The notes beneath the pieces are model-generated. The model saw only the letters and a program-made list of their open reading frames with translations. It did not search any database and was not told the DNA's origin. The position numbers and the translations under genes are program-made. Shown piece by piece: positions 18,580 through 26,719 of a DNA stretch of 64,000 bases. The stretch is from Allorhizobium pseudoryzae (GTDB lineage Bacteria > Pseudomonadota > Alphaproteobacteria > Rhizobiales > Rhizobiaceae): the NCBI RefSeq assembly GCF_011046245.1, contig NZ_CP049243.1:1-64000 (forward strand), read 5' to 3'. The first letter of the stretch is position 1, and the number at the start of each line of letters is the position of its first letter.

Positions 18580-18765
18580 TCACTGCGCATTCTGGTCCTG
18601 CGCGCTGCTTGTCGACGAACGCTTTTCGGCTTCAGACAGCCGCTCAAGTAGCGACTGGATCCGATCGTCGTCCGGTATCGGCTGAAGCCTCTCATGCCTC
18701 TGCGCTGCCTTGCGCACCATGTCACCCGAAGCGAGCTGCATGAAAAACTTGCTTTGGTCTGCCAT
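18580..18765 (-). CDS. Small hypothetical protein
   Basis: A 61-residue hydrophilic protein beginning MADQSKFFMQLASGDMV. The start is chosen because GGAGG lies 6 nt upstream, and a terminator lies downstream at 18446-18467. The sequence is rich in charged residues and predicted helical. I do not recognise the family. Confidence 0.45.
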   Translation of the reverse strand: MADQSKFFMQLASGDMVRKAAQRHERLQPIPDDDRIQSLLERLSEAEKRSSTSSAQDQNAQ

Positions 18766-19027
18766 CCGAAACCTCCGTCGCCAAAACGACGGGTTGTGCA
18801 ACTGGTTCCGGACAGGATGGTGCCATACGGAGAGGTATATTCTCTCTCAACATCATCCAATTACACCGACAAGCCAGGGTTCGCGTCAATGATGCGCGGT
18901 TCCCACAATTTCGCCGCTGCGCAACGAAATCGGCTCCCCCACGCCCCGCAGGCCGCCTACGGCGGTCATTGACCCAAACCCTCCCTTGTCGGTCCCGCAC
19001 CTTTGTTTTCATTCAAAGGAGCCGACG

Positions 19028-19192
19028 ATGACCACTTACGACCACATCAACGAACTGCGCGCCGAACTTGCAGCGTCAATCGACCAGGCCGAGCGTCAGC
19101 AGATCGCAGCCGAGCTGGCGGCGGCCGAAGCGAAGCTTGCCGAAGAAGAGGCCGCATTCGATGCGCTGATCAGCGCCGAGCCGCCCCACTAG
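19028..19192 (+). CDS. Small coiled-coil hypothetical protein
   Basis: A 54-residue Ala/Glu-rich protein (MTTYDHINELRAELAASID...), almost entirely helical with a heptad-like pattern. AAAGGAG lies 8 nt before the ATG. A GC-rich hairpin covers the stop codon. No known family is recognised. Confidence 0.5.
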   Translation: MTTYDHINELRAELAASIDQAERQQIAAELAAAEAKLAEEEAAFDALISAEPPH

Positions 19193-19200
19193 GGCGGCTC
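19178..19200 (+). terminator. Perfect GC-rich hairpin over the stop codon
   Basis: GAGCCGCCC and GGGCGGCTC are perfect 9-bp arms around a 5-nt loop that includes the TAG stop of the preceding small gene. There is no T-tract, so it is either a weak terminator or an mRNA-stabilising structure. Confidence 0.4.
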
Positions 19201-19268
19201 GTTCCAATGCCGGCGCGTTGGGTATTATTGCGCTGTTACACGGTACCCTTCATCCAGAGCACCAGCCC

Positions 19269-19901
19269 CTACTCGATCGCGGTTCGAAGACGGTACGTCT
19301 CCCCTACCCTTACGACGTCATAGGCTTCCATAACCCGACCTTCGAAAAGCCTGTGCAGCGGATTGCGACGATCAACGTCAGACCCGACGATCACGCCAGC
19401 ACAGACGCGGAAAATCTCCCGGGGCTCGATACCGCTGTTGTCTATCAGCAGCGCCTCATCAGCGTATCTGAGGGCGCTAGACAGCATCCGCAGCGATCCT
19501 TCATGGCGCCGTCGGATGATGTCTTCCGGAATGTCGTGGCCGCCCTTCTCTACCCGACGCTGAACACGTTCGATGTTGAGCTCAACTGAATCCAGGGCGA
19601 CGTAGTAGAGGCCGACATAGTACCCAGTCGCCTGGGCTCGGCTCATCAGATTGATTGACTGTTGGCTGCTCAAGGTGGTCTCAAAGACGAACGACTGCCG
19701 GGTCTCGATCATCTCACGGATCTTCATGAGAGCCGCCCTCCCCGCTGCCATGGCGGCTGCCCGGCAATCCCTGGATCCTGTGAGCTGTTTGGCAATCTCA
19801 TCAGCGTTGACCCAAGCAGCGTCGAGCTGCAGCTTGGCATACGCCGATGACTTGCCCGATCCGTTGGGACCGCCGAGAACGATACAGGTTGGCTGGGACA
19901 A
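19269..19901 (-). CDS. Zeta-like toxin (P-loop kinase)
   Basis: A 210-residue P-loop protein related to zeta toxins, which phosphorylate UDP-N-acetylglucosamine. Walker A is GGPNGSGKSS at 10-19. WVNADEIA (about 30-37) and SFVFETTLSS (about 70-79) match the substrate-site motifs of the zeta family. The start codon is TTG, 12 nt after the antitoxin stop and in the same frame. The substrate in this subgroup is not established. The weak start codon should keep toxin levels below antitoxin levels. Confidence 0.75.
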   Translation of the reverse strand: MSQPTCIVLGGPNGSGKSSAYAKLQLDAAWVNADEIAKQLTGSRDCRAAAMAAGRAALMKIREMIETRQSFVFETTLSSQQSINLMSRAQATGYYVGLYYVALDSVELNIERVQRRVEKGGHDIPEDIIRRRHEGSLRMLSSALRYADEALLIDNSGIEPREIFRVCAGVIVGSDVDRRNPLHRLFEGRVMEAYDVVRVGETYRLRTAIE

Positions 19902-19913
19902 AGAGTGACGACC

Positions 19914-20081
19914 TCAGGCGGCAGAAATGCGCTTTCTCTGCTCAAATGTTGCCTGATCCTCGGCCTCATTCTGGAGGTCACGAGCGGAGATCGGCAGTCC
20001 CAAGCGACGGCTCTCGGCAATCGCTTCGCGGCCGATCTGCTTCAGGGCTTCCTTGTTCTCGTCAAACTTCTTCAAGAGCAT
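19914..20081 (-). CDS. Small antitoxin partner of the zeta-like toxin
   Basis: A 55-residue protein beginning MLLKKFDENKEALKQIGREA. It is charged and mostly helical, with no resemblance to the epsilon antitoxin. It sits directly before the toxin in the same frame, separated by its TGA and 12 nt. AGGAG lies a few bases before the ATG. The antitoxin role is inferred from gene order and size. Confidence 0.6.
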   Translation of the reverse strand: MLLKKFDENKEALKQIGREAIAESRRLGLPISARDLQNEAEDQATFEQRKRISAA

Positions 20082-20253
20082 TTGCGGTCTCCTAAGGAAA
20101 GAATATAGCGCAGAGCGAGCCCGTCGGCAAATCAGGACTTTCCCAGATGAAGGCGTCAGGCGACGCGATCAAAAGCTGCAGATCTGCTCTTTGCGCGTCT
20201 AGAAAGAGGATGGTACCCTTCTGAATCCGTTGCAACGGGAAGATGATCACACC

Positions 20254-20601
20254 ATGATAGACGAAGTAGTCGACCTTTCGAAAACGCTGGTTTGGACTGT
20301 CGGAATGATCACGCAAGCCGGTCCTGATGAACGTAAGAGAGTAGTCAATGCTTATCGCGAAGCGCAGGACCTGGTTGCGCAGATCCCCAAAACCGACGAA
20401 GGCGCACGGCCTCGTATTGTCGCTTGCTTCCATCGCTCGGATAAATACCGCGCTGTCGAAGATATCGCCTGCGTTGGCTGGATCCTGACGGCGATCGAGG
20501 AACGCGTCAATGAAGGCGACCTTCCCGATTGGCGAAAGCTTCGCAAGGTCGTGAAGAACGCGGTGAAGCTCCTGTCGGACCCTGCCCCGACGCTTCACTG
20601 A
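20254..20601 (+). CDS. Hypothetical protein
   Basis: A 115-residue protein starting MIDEVVDLSKTLVW. An in-frame TTG at 20230 would add eight residues. The sequence is soluble, mainly helical, with no motif that I recognise. The ATG has a weak GGGAAG upstream. It is transcribed divergently from the zeta toxin module. Confidence 0.4.
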   Translation: MIDEVVDLSKTLVWTVGMITQAGPDERKRVVNAYREAQDLVAQIPKTDEGARPRIVACFHRSDKYRAVEDIACVGWILTAIEERVNEGDLPDWRKLRKVVKNAVKLLSDPAPTLH

Positions 20602-20965
20602 ATGCAGTCAGGTCCGGCACACATCCGATGGTTAGACATTGCTTTTGGCCTGGTGATGCGGAACGGTTTTGGCGGGGGAAGTCGGCCCCGGCTTCCGCTT
20701 CGCGGCGCTATGCTAAGCCTCCTGCGGCTTCCCATTATCCGTCAAAACTGTGTCGAGAATTCCCGCTTTCCCGCCCTTTAAAGAGGGGCGGCGCTATGCT
20801 TAAAGCTCCGATGTTCTTCATTGTCCTTCTCGGATCTCGGACTGGCGCCGATCGATCCGAGCGGTGCCTTCGCCAGAAGGGGGGAAGGACGCCGCATGAG
20901 CGCCGGCTATTCGCCAATGGCGGCCGGCGCGCGGTGGAAACCAGAGCCAACCCATTGAGTGCAAG
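20602..20965. other. Gene-free stretch with a strong hairpin
   Basis: No convincing gene is seen in these 364 bases. GCGCCGGC (20900-20907) and GCCGGCGC (20923-20930) form perfect arms around a 15-nt loop that contains its own GCC/GGC pairing. It could end minus-strand transcripts from the XRE gene, though no T-tract follows. Confidence 0.4.
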
Positions 20966-21529
20966 TTATGGCGCGGCTTTCGCCGCGCCATTCCCTTTCT
21001 GCTTCTCGATCGTCCGGGGCTCCATGGCAAGCACAAGATCATGCACCATCTTCAAGGTCGTATCGTCGAGCTTTTTCAGGTGGTCGACCGTTTCCTCCAT
21101 CAGCTGGTCTCTCAGGGCTTCGCGTGACTCGGCTCTGGAGTGAGAGGGCTGTTCGTTGACGAGAGGATCGAAGAACTCTTCCGGGGTGATATTCAGGACT
21201 TCGAAAACGTGGAGCAGGCGTCCGACGGTCATCAAGGATGAGGCGTTTTCGTAGCGGGCGTAGGTTGCCTCCTTCACCCCTAGCAGCATGGCCACTTTGG
21301 CTTGCGCAAGTTGTCTGTCGGTTCGCAGGTCACGCAGCCTTTGCGCGACCAGCAGATCCAGTTGGCTGAGATCGATGATCTTTCCGTCGAGCGGCTTGCG
21401 ATAAACCGGATGATCTTTGTCTGGGTCTACAACGCGTTCAAGTCCGAGATAGCTTACCCACTGCTCGAGTCCGAAACCTGCCATTGCCACCAACCACACT
21501 GGAATTTCATCGTTGTTCCTCCGGGACAA
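20966..21529 (-). CDS. XRE-family transcription regulator
   Basis: A 187-residue regulator with an N-terminal segment ending in HPVYRKPLDG, then a Cro/C1 helix-turn-helix at about 60-115 (LAQAKVAMLLGVKEATYARYE). A helical C-terminal part follows. The frame opens at TTG 21529, but the best Shine-Dalgarno sequence (GGAGG, 21518-21522) lies inside it and points to an out-of-frame ATG at 21510. The true start may be the ATG at 21484 (MAGFGLEQWV). The arrangement resembles the regulator at 41937-42575, suggesting a common origin. Confidence 0.65.
   Translation of the reverse strand: MSRRNNDEIPVWLVAMAGFGLEQWVSYLGLERVVDPDKDHPVYRKPLDGKIIDLSQLDLLVAQRLRDLRTDRQLAQAKVAMLLGVKEATYARYENASSLMTVGRLLHVFEVLNITPEEFFDPLVNEQPSHSRAESREALRDQLMEETVDHLKKLDDTTLKMVHDLVLAMEPRTIEKQKGNGAAKAAP
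21454..21510 (-). CDS. Short leader ORF overlapping the XRE gene
   Basis: An 18-codon frame (MKFQCGWWQWQVSDSSSG) starts with ATG 7 nt after a perfect GGAGG and ends with TAA inside the XRE coding region. It is rich in Trp. It may be a leader peptide that couples or limits XRE translation. It could also be chance. Confidence 0.25.
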   Translation of the reverse strand: MKFQCGWWQWQVSDSSSG

Positions 21530-22207
21530 TTAAAGATGGTGCCTCGAAAGTCTACCCTGGATAGCTGCTTTGGCGCATCGCTTTGCGACCCCGCTCTATG
21601 CCTTCGGCACGGAGCCAGCAGACACTGTCTCCGCCCATTCGGGTGACGATCGGTTGCGCTGCGGCTTCGCCTCAAATCAGTTTCATCGCAGGCAAAATCC
21701 GTTCGGAACATTTACAGCCTCGCCCGATCGACCCATATTGGCTGTTGATCAAGTCAGGTCGTGGCAAGTCTCTAGCCTTTTCTTGTCGCGTGCCTACGGA
21801 GGCCGCCCTGCCTCGTATCGGGGCGGCCTTTCCCCTCCCCTACTGCTCTTCACAGTAATCAGCATCAGCGGTTTGCCGGCCTAGGCCAGGATAAAGCAGT
21901 GACGCCGGAGGCGTCCCGTCTGTTTCTTTGATGAGGGAAAGAGGAGCGCTGCCCCCTCTCCCTCACAAGGGGAAAAAACGGTCTCCCCGTCCTTCCTTCG
22001 CGCAGCCTTGGGGCAGCGCTTTGTGCAGGAGCGCCGCTGACACGACGCCCTTTCGGCTTTGCCTCGGGCGGGCGAACCCCCTCCGTTTTTATCCCCTTGC
22101 CACCCTCTCCCCCGCTGCTCCGCGCGAACTCGGGAACAGGAGCGGGGCTCCTGCCCACGAGGGGCACGAGAAGACCGCTTCGCGGAATTGGAGAAAGGGT
22201 GAGAACT
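21530..22207. other. Gene-free GC-rich stretch
   Basis: No gene is supported in these 678 bases. The only clear structure is the terminator-like hairpin at 21801-21828. The last 250 bases are low-complexity C/T-rich sequence of a kind common between rhizobial plasmid gene blocks. They end in the Shine-Dalgarno region of the DUF3846 gene. Confidence 0.4.
21801..21828 (+). terminator. Rho-independent-like terminator
   Basis: GGCCGCCC and GGGCGGCC form perfect 8-bp arms around a 12-nt loop, followed by TTTCCCC on the plus strand. No plus-strand gene is seen directly upstream, so the transcript that it ends is unknown. Confidence 0.45.
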
Positions 22208-22663
22208 ATGACCACAACCGCAACCGTTTACCTGGTGGACCCGGAAGCCGGGACCATTCAAGCCGCAGAGGTCGCAGCACCTAGCGCATTCTCTCAGACC
22301 TACAGGCTGATTGGATGCCAGCTTGTCGAGGTGGTGCCATTCGACACGAACCACGTTCTTATCGTCGATGAGGAGGGTTTGCGCGACGGATTGACCGCTT
22401 TCACTGTCTTTGATGGCTACCCGCAGCCATTGGCTGGAAAGATCGTTCTTGCCAGCCTGGACGGCTCGCATGTCCTACCGCCGCAGATCAGCATTGAGGA
22501 AGCAGCGGCCCGCCTGAACGTCTGCAAGCCGGTTCTTGATCCGGTCTTTGCCAAGGCAGACGAGCATTCCCCCAATGGGGTCATTCTGGGCGGCGCTTTG
22601 ATCGGGTTCCAGACCCGCATCACCCGCACTCACCCAACCGTCATGGCGGGGGTAGTCCGATGA
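22208..22663 (+). CDS. DUF3846-family plasmid protein
   Basis: A 151-residue protein with the DUF3846 pattern IGCQLVEVVPFDTNHVLIVDEEG near residues 37-60. The family occurs on plasmids and phages and has no known function. The start at 22208 follows GAGAAAGGGTGAGA and removes a low-complexity upstream extension. It is the first of five tightly packed genes ending at 24457, and the next gene overlaps it by 4 bp. Confidence 0.65.
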   Translation: MTTTATVYLVDPEAGTIQAAEVAAPSAFSQTYRLIGCQLVEVVPFDTNHVLIVDEEGLRDGLTAFTVFDGYPQPLAGKIVLASLDGSHVLPPQISIEEAAARLNVCKPVLDPVFAKADEHSPNGVILGGALIGFQTRITRTHPTVMAGVVR

Positions 22664-23694
22664 TCATCGCTGTTGTCGAGGACCGCACCCTGTCCATTCT
22701 CGCCGGAACCTTTGCCGCGACCATCGCGGCGAAGGACATCGAACATAGCTTCCATGCCCTTACTCATTTTCCGGAGCGGCGCACCCTTTCCGAACTGGAA
22801 GGGCTGGCAGAGCGCCTGAACGGCTTTGCCGCTTACATGGTGGAGCTGTGGGAGCAAGCAAAACTGCCCCTGCCGGACGCTGAATTAGAGGCCTTTGCCC
22901 GCCGTCATGTCGAGATCACCCGCAAGTATTGGGCAGCGGAAGGCCGTTGCATGAACTGGTTTATCACCGGACCTGCCCGCTTTCCCGTCGCCCGCAATGA
23001 AAAGCGGATGCGAGTATCAGACGCCCGCCGTGCTGACGTCTCGGCCCATATCGCGACTGCGAAAAAAGCAGTGAAGCGCAAGGTGTTTCCCCACGGGACC
23101 GATGACGAGCCGATCCGCTCCGGCGACCCGGCAGCCATGCAGCGCATCGCCTCGCGGATCGAAGACCTGGCACTGTCCATCGACCGGATGAAACGGGCGA
23201 ATGTCATCATTCGCCGGATGGAGAAGGATCAGGCGAGCGAAGCCGACATTCTGGCCCGTGTGGTGGCCGAAACCGGCATGGACGAGGAGAGGGCATCGCG
23301 TGGCGTTACCCTTGCTCCGTGGCAGAACCGGCGCGGCTTTTCCACCACCAACACCCGCGCCGAACTGCGCCGCATGCAAACCCGCCTTGCATCGCTTGCT
23401 GCGATGAAGAAGCGCGGCGACCGCGCCGAGGACGTCGAGACGGAGGCAGGAGCCGTCACGGTCAAGGAACATACCGACATGGCCCGCATTCAGTTGCTGT
23501 TTCCCGGCAAGCCGGACGAACAGACGCGGCGCACCCTGAAATCTCACGGGTTCCGCTGGTCCCCTTCGCAGGGGGCTTGGCAGCGCAACTTGAACGAGGC
23601 CGGACGCTATGCGGCCAAGTGCGTCTTGAAATCGATCAGCGGCAACAGCGCCGCTTCATCAGCCCCGGAAAACAGAGGATCCCCACATGAATGA
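22660..23694 (+). CDS. Hypothetical plasmid protein with a C-terminal KHxGFRW module
   Basis: A 344-residue soluble protein. The N-terminal part is helical. The middle (about 120-190) is basic and rich in Arg/Lys. The last 80 residues contain RIQLLFPGKPDEQTRR followed by SHGFRWSPSQGAWQRNL. The last motif is found in several plasmid and phage proteins that I cannot assign to a biochemical function; a nucleic-acid-related role is possible. It overlaps the genes on both sides. Confidence 0.5.
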   Translation: MIIAVVEDRTLSILAGTFAATIAAKDIEHSFHALTHFPERRTLSELEGLAERLNGFAAYMVELWEQAKLPLPDAELEAFARRHVEITRKYWAAEGRCMNWFITGPARFPVARNEKRMRVSDARRADVSAHIATAKKAVKRKVFPHGTDDEPIRSGDPAAMQRIASRIEDLALSIDRMKRANVIIRRMEKDQASEADILARVVAETGMDEERASRGVTLAPWQNRRGFSTTNTRAELRRMQTRLASLAAMKKRGDRAEDVETEAGAVTVKEHTDMARIQLLFPGKPDEQTRRTLKSHGFRWSPSQGAWQRNLNEAGRYAAKCVLKSISGNSAASSAPENRGSPHE

Positions 23695-23872
23695 GCAGAT
23701 TTTTACAGTCATGGAGTTTTCCGGCCGAGGCGACGCCATGTTCGGCGGCAGTGCCGCCGACTGGAGCCTATACACCCAAGAAGACGGCTCAAACGCTTTC
23801 ATGAGTGCAGCCGACGCGCAGCGCCGCCAGCTGGTGAAAGCCTATTTCCGGCTGTGGGAGGCAAAGCGATGA
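23687..23872 (+). CDS. Small hypothetical protein
   Basis: A 61-residue protein (MNEQIFTVMEFSGRG...) overlapping the previous gene by 8 bp and the next by 4 bp. The overlaps on both sides support it as a real operon member. No family is recognised. Confidence 0.5.
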   Translation: MNEQIFTVMEFSGRGDAMFGGSAADWSLYTQEDGSNAFMSAADAQRRQLVKAYFRLWEAKR

Positions 23873-24105
23873 GAAGCAAAAGCCAGCGCCGAAGCGTTGA
23901 GGTGTTCGACACGCCCTCCGGTTTAGGAGGGAGCCATACGGTTGAGGTTGTCGAGTACCTTGGAAACAATAAGGTCAGGGGGCGCGTCTGGTACGGACGC
24001 GCCACCGCGACAGGTTGGGAAGCATGGAAGGACTGGGACGGCTACCGCTTTGAAACCGACCGCGCCAACCTGACCAACAAGCGCACAATGCCGCTGTTCA
24101 GATAG
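23869..24105 (+). CDS. Small hypothetical basic protein
   Basis: A 78-residue protein starting MRSKSQRRSVEVFD. GGAGG lies about 7 nt before this ATG, which is why it is preferred over the ATG at 23854. The sequence is rich in basic and aromatic residues (GRVWYGRAT, GWEAWKDWDGYRF) and probably a small beta-fold. The function is unknown. Confidence 0.5.
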   Translation: MRSKSQRRSVEVFDTPSGLGGSHTVEVVEYLGNNKVRGRVWYGRATATGWEAWKDWDGYRFETDRANLTNKRTMPLFR

Positions 24106-24151
24106 GACCTTGGCCGCATTTCGATGTGGCCCGACATCAGGAGGGACACCA

Positions 24152-24457
24152 TTGAGCCGATACACAGTGACCGTGAAGACCGACGGAGAGACTGACGAGA
24201 ATGGCGTAATCGGCTATGATCCGCCGTTGCGCACCTTCTTTCTGCAGGCGTTTCCCGATGAGGAAACCGACGAATACGCGCTGTGGTTCGGGACGCTTCT
24301 TGAGCAGCACCCAAGCCTTGAATCGATCATCGAGAGAGCGCGCCGTTTTGGCTATGAGATCGAAGGGCTGTCACAGAACGCCATCATCGCCATGACAAAG
24401 GAGGCGGTCACGCCGACACCGCCTAGCCTTGGCGAGCGATTGGGCTTGTTGCGCTGA
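24152..24457 (+). CDS. Small hypothetical protein
   Basis: A 101-residue protein beginning at TTG with GGAGG 8 nt upstream (MSRYTVTVKTDGETDENG). It looks like a compact alpha/beta protein. It is the last gene of the DUF3846 block. No family is recognised. Confidence 0.45.
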   Translation: MSRYTVTVKTDGETDENGVIGYDPPLRTFFLQAFPDEETDEYALWFGTLLEQHPSLESIIERARRFGYEIEGLSQNAIIAMTKEAVTPTPPSLGERLGLLR

Positions 24458-24637
24458 CAACAGTCTGACGCTTTTGTTGGGGGTCGGTTCGAAAGAGCCG
24501 GCCCCGTCATCGTTTTGGCCGTCGCGAACCTGGCCGCATCGAGCGAGCTGCGGTCCGCCCGAAGGGAGCCCATGCCCCTCCCCTCGGCTCCCCTCCCGCC
24601 CAATTGCTGCCGTTGAAGCGAGGCCGGGATCGGAACG

Positions 24638-24994
24638 TCAGGGTCGTCCACGAGCGCCAGAGTTCTCAGAAATCGACTTCAGCTCTTGGATAGATAATGA
24701 GCTCCTGGTCGCGATCAGATAACCGGCCAGATAAGTCAGCTTCAGATACGCTTCACCGTCGCCCTTTGGCTCATAATTGATGATTGCCAGGCGGCTCGCC
24801 TTCGCCTTTTTCCCCCCTTGAACTGCCGCTGAATGCTGATCGATCAGCTCACGAAGCGAAGGTTTTTCTCCTGTCGCACCAGCTGCGATCTCCGTTACCA
24901 CTCTCCTGGACGTGGACAATGCCGGAGCCGTTTTGGTGCATCGAGCGGCAATTGCTTCACGGGACGAACGCGAACTGGATGACGACAGTAGCAT
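24638..24994 (-). CDS. Hypothetical protein
   Basis: A frame of 118 codons. The Ser-rich first 30 residues are probably not translated. The part from VTEIAAGATGEKPSLRELID onward looks coding and ends in a Leu/Ile-rich helical region. The start cannot be fixed by a Shine-Dalgarno sequence. It is divergent from the RcgA-like gene and could be regulated with it. Confidence 0.35.
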   Translation of the reverse strand: MLLSSSSSRSSREAIAARCTKTAPALSTSRRVVTEIAAGATGEKPSLRELIDQHSAAVQGGKKAKASRLAIINYEPKGDGEAYLKLTYLAGYLIATRSSLSIQELKSISENSGARGRP

Positions 24995-25087
24995 GGCGGA
25001 TGCCTCACCGATCTAGTTGCATTGGGGATCGTCTCAGACCATCAAATCGTCCACAACGCACGATAGGATACGAAACAAGACGAAATC

Positions 25088-26719
25088 TTGGGCTGTAAGT
25101 CATTGGAAAAAAACGGTAAGATTTTTGTTCCACCGCCGGCGGATGGAAGCGATTTCAAGGAACTGTTCAAGAAAATGGCTGCTGCGGGTGCCGGACGCCC
25201 GTTGGGTGAAGACGGTTTTCCCCAAGGCCCGTGGACGCCGGAGCTGCTGGCGGATGCCATCTCAAAGATCGACGCCAACCGTGTCGGAGTGGATCTTCGC
25301 ACCGTCCAGCTCTGGTTTCAGGAGAATGACAAAGGGATCAGCCCGGCCAACATTCGCTGGCTGGCACGCATCTTCGGTTGCGACGATCGCGAGGCGACAA
25401 ATGATTGGCTGAATGAGCTCGGCTCGGCCCAAGCGCGCCTGACCGCCAGGCGGCGGGATCAAAAGAAGACCGGTGGCTCGACTGCGACTGCCCTGCGTGT
25501 GCCTGACACGTCAGCGTTAGAAAAGAACCAGGTTCCGCTAACGCCCGTCGTCTCGGTGGACCTTCAAACCATGCCAGCGGAGTTGCCAAGGGGTTTGGCA
25601 ATCAAGACCGAGGCGATTTTCTCGCACGGATCACATCTGAACTTGCCGGCCTGGATCTTCGCCGGTTCGTCCGCCCTCGGATTCCTCTCTTACATTTTGG
25701 GGATCCACAGCATCACCTATGTGCGCGCGGATGGTATCGAGAAGCAGGTTGGCTTTCTGTGGGCGCCGAACTGGACCTTCCTGTTCATGGTGCTGTTGCC
25801 ACTGTTTTTCGCCGTCGTCATCGAGCTTCTGGGTTTCTGGAAGCATGATGGCCGGCTCAGGCTACTGGCGGAGGCTGATCGTGTAAGGAGCGGCGACGCC
25901 TGGACGCTACATTTGCAGGCCAACTCACAGACCTATTGGGCAGTTTTCCTGATCTGCATATTGTTCGCGGGCGTGGTGCAATGGATCGGCGTGCAGCTTA
26001 TCCCTCTGCTTGAGCAAGCGCAGGATTTTGCCCCGAGCTGGGGGACGATCGGCATCATCAGGCCGGATATCCTATCGACGCCGGCGGCAATCGTATTTAC
26101 CGCCCTTGCCTATCTCTACATGTCCACAAGCTTTTACCTGCTGTTCGCTGGCCTGATCCTGCTGCATACGATCATCCATGATCTATGGAAGCTTAAACGC
26201 GTAGCTGAACTCCTTGGCGAGCAGAGAGCTTGGCCGGACATTAGTGAAATCGGTCTGCGGATCATGCGCGGGGTCTTCAGATGTTCCGTGCTCGTCGTCC
26301 TTGCTGCCATCTGCATGAAGGCACAAAGTGCCTATCTTGCATCGCAGGGCCCGGATTTCGTGACATGGCTGGCACGGGATGTCTGGGCTGCGCTGGCAGA
26401 TTACGACGATGGAGATAGGACCTTCGATTACATCATGCCCACACACTACAGCAGCTTGCTCGTCGTGCTTTCGACCTGCAGCGTCTTTGTGTATGGAGCA
26501 ATCCGCTTGGGGGATGATCGGCGGCTTCGTTCCCCCCTGTGGAAGATGTCTGCGGTGATCGGTTTGCTTTTCGTCTCATACATGTTGATCGACGCGTTCG
26601 ATGGTTTCTCTGTTTTGCTGATCGTTACCGCGCTCATTGCGACCTATGGTCTATTCGATCCGGCATTTGAGTCAGCTTGGCGTGCCCGTGAGATAAGAGG
26701 CGACAGCCATGTTTCATAA
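25088..26719 (+). CDS. RcgA-like membrane protein with N-terminal HTH-like domain
   Basis: A 543-residue protein. The cytosolic N-terminus (about 20-120) contains a helix-turn-helix-like segment, VQLWFQENDKGISPANIRWLARIFG, then a DREATNDW helix and a linker. About eight membrane helices follow (near 187-206, 226-250, 283-305, 333-365, 397-415, 455-475, 487-502 and 507-521). I recall such proteins next to alpha/beta hydrolases on rhizobial conjugative plasmids under the name RcgA, required for conjugation; this assignment is from memory. The HTH-membrane fusion suggests a membrane-bound regulator (inference). The start is TTG; TTG at 25103 is an alternative. Confidence 0.6.
   Translation: MGCKSLEKNGKIFVPPPADGSDFKELFKKMAAAGAGRPLGEDGFPQGPWTPELLADAISKIDANRVGVDLRTVQLWFQENDKGISPANIRWLARIFGCDDREATNDWLNELGSAQARLTARRRDQKKTGGSTATALRVPDTSALEKNQVPLTPVVSVDLQTMPAELPRGLAIKTEAIFSHGSHLNLPAWIFAGSSALGFLSYILGIHSITYVRADGIEKQVGFLWAPNWTFLFMVLLPLFFAVVIELLGFWKHDGRLRLLAEADRVRSGDAWTLHLQANSQTYWAVFLICILFAGVVQWIGVQLIPLLEQAQDFAPSWGTIGIIRPDILSTPAAIVFTALAYLYMSTSFYLLFAGLILLHTIIHDLWKLKRVAELLGEQRAWPDISEIGLRIMRGVFRCSVLVVLAAICMKAQSAYLASQGPDFVTWLARDVWAALADYDDGDRTFDYIMPTHYSSLLVVLSTCSVFVYGAIRLGDDRRLRSPLWKMSAVIGLLFVSYMLIDAFDGFSVLLIVTALIATYGLFDPAFESAWRAREIRGDSHVS

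Noticed and set aside
20529..21143. 204-codon frame between the hypothetical gene and the XRE gene
   Set aside because: It overlaps the better-supported genes on both sides, has biased composition and covers strong hairpins.
19193..22207. Possible chromosomal integration boundary or attachment site
   Set aside because: No integrase, tRNA gene or direct repeats were seen; the accessory genes fit a plasmid backbone.
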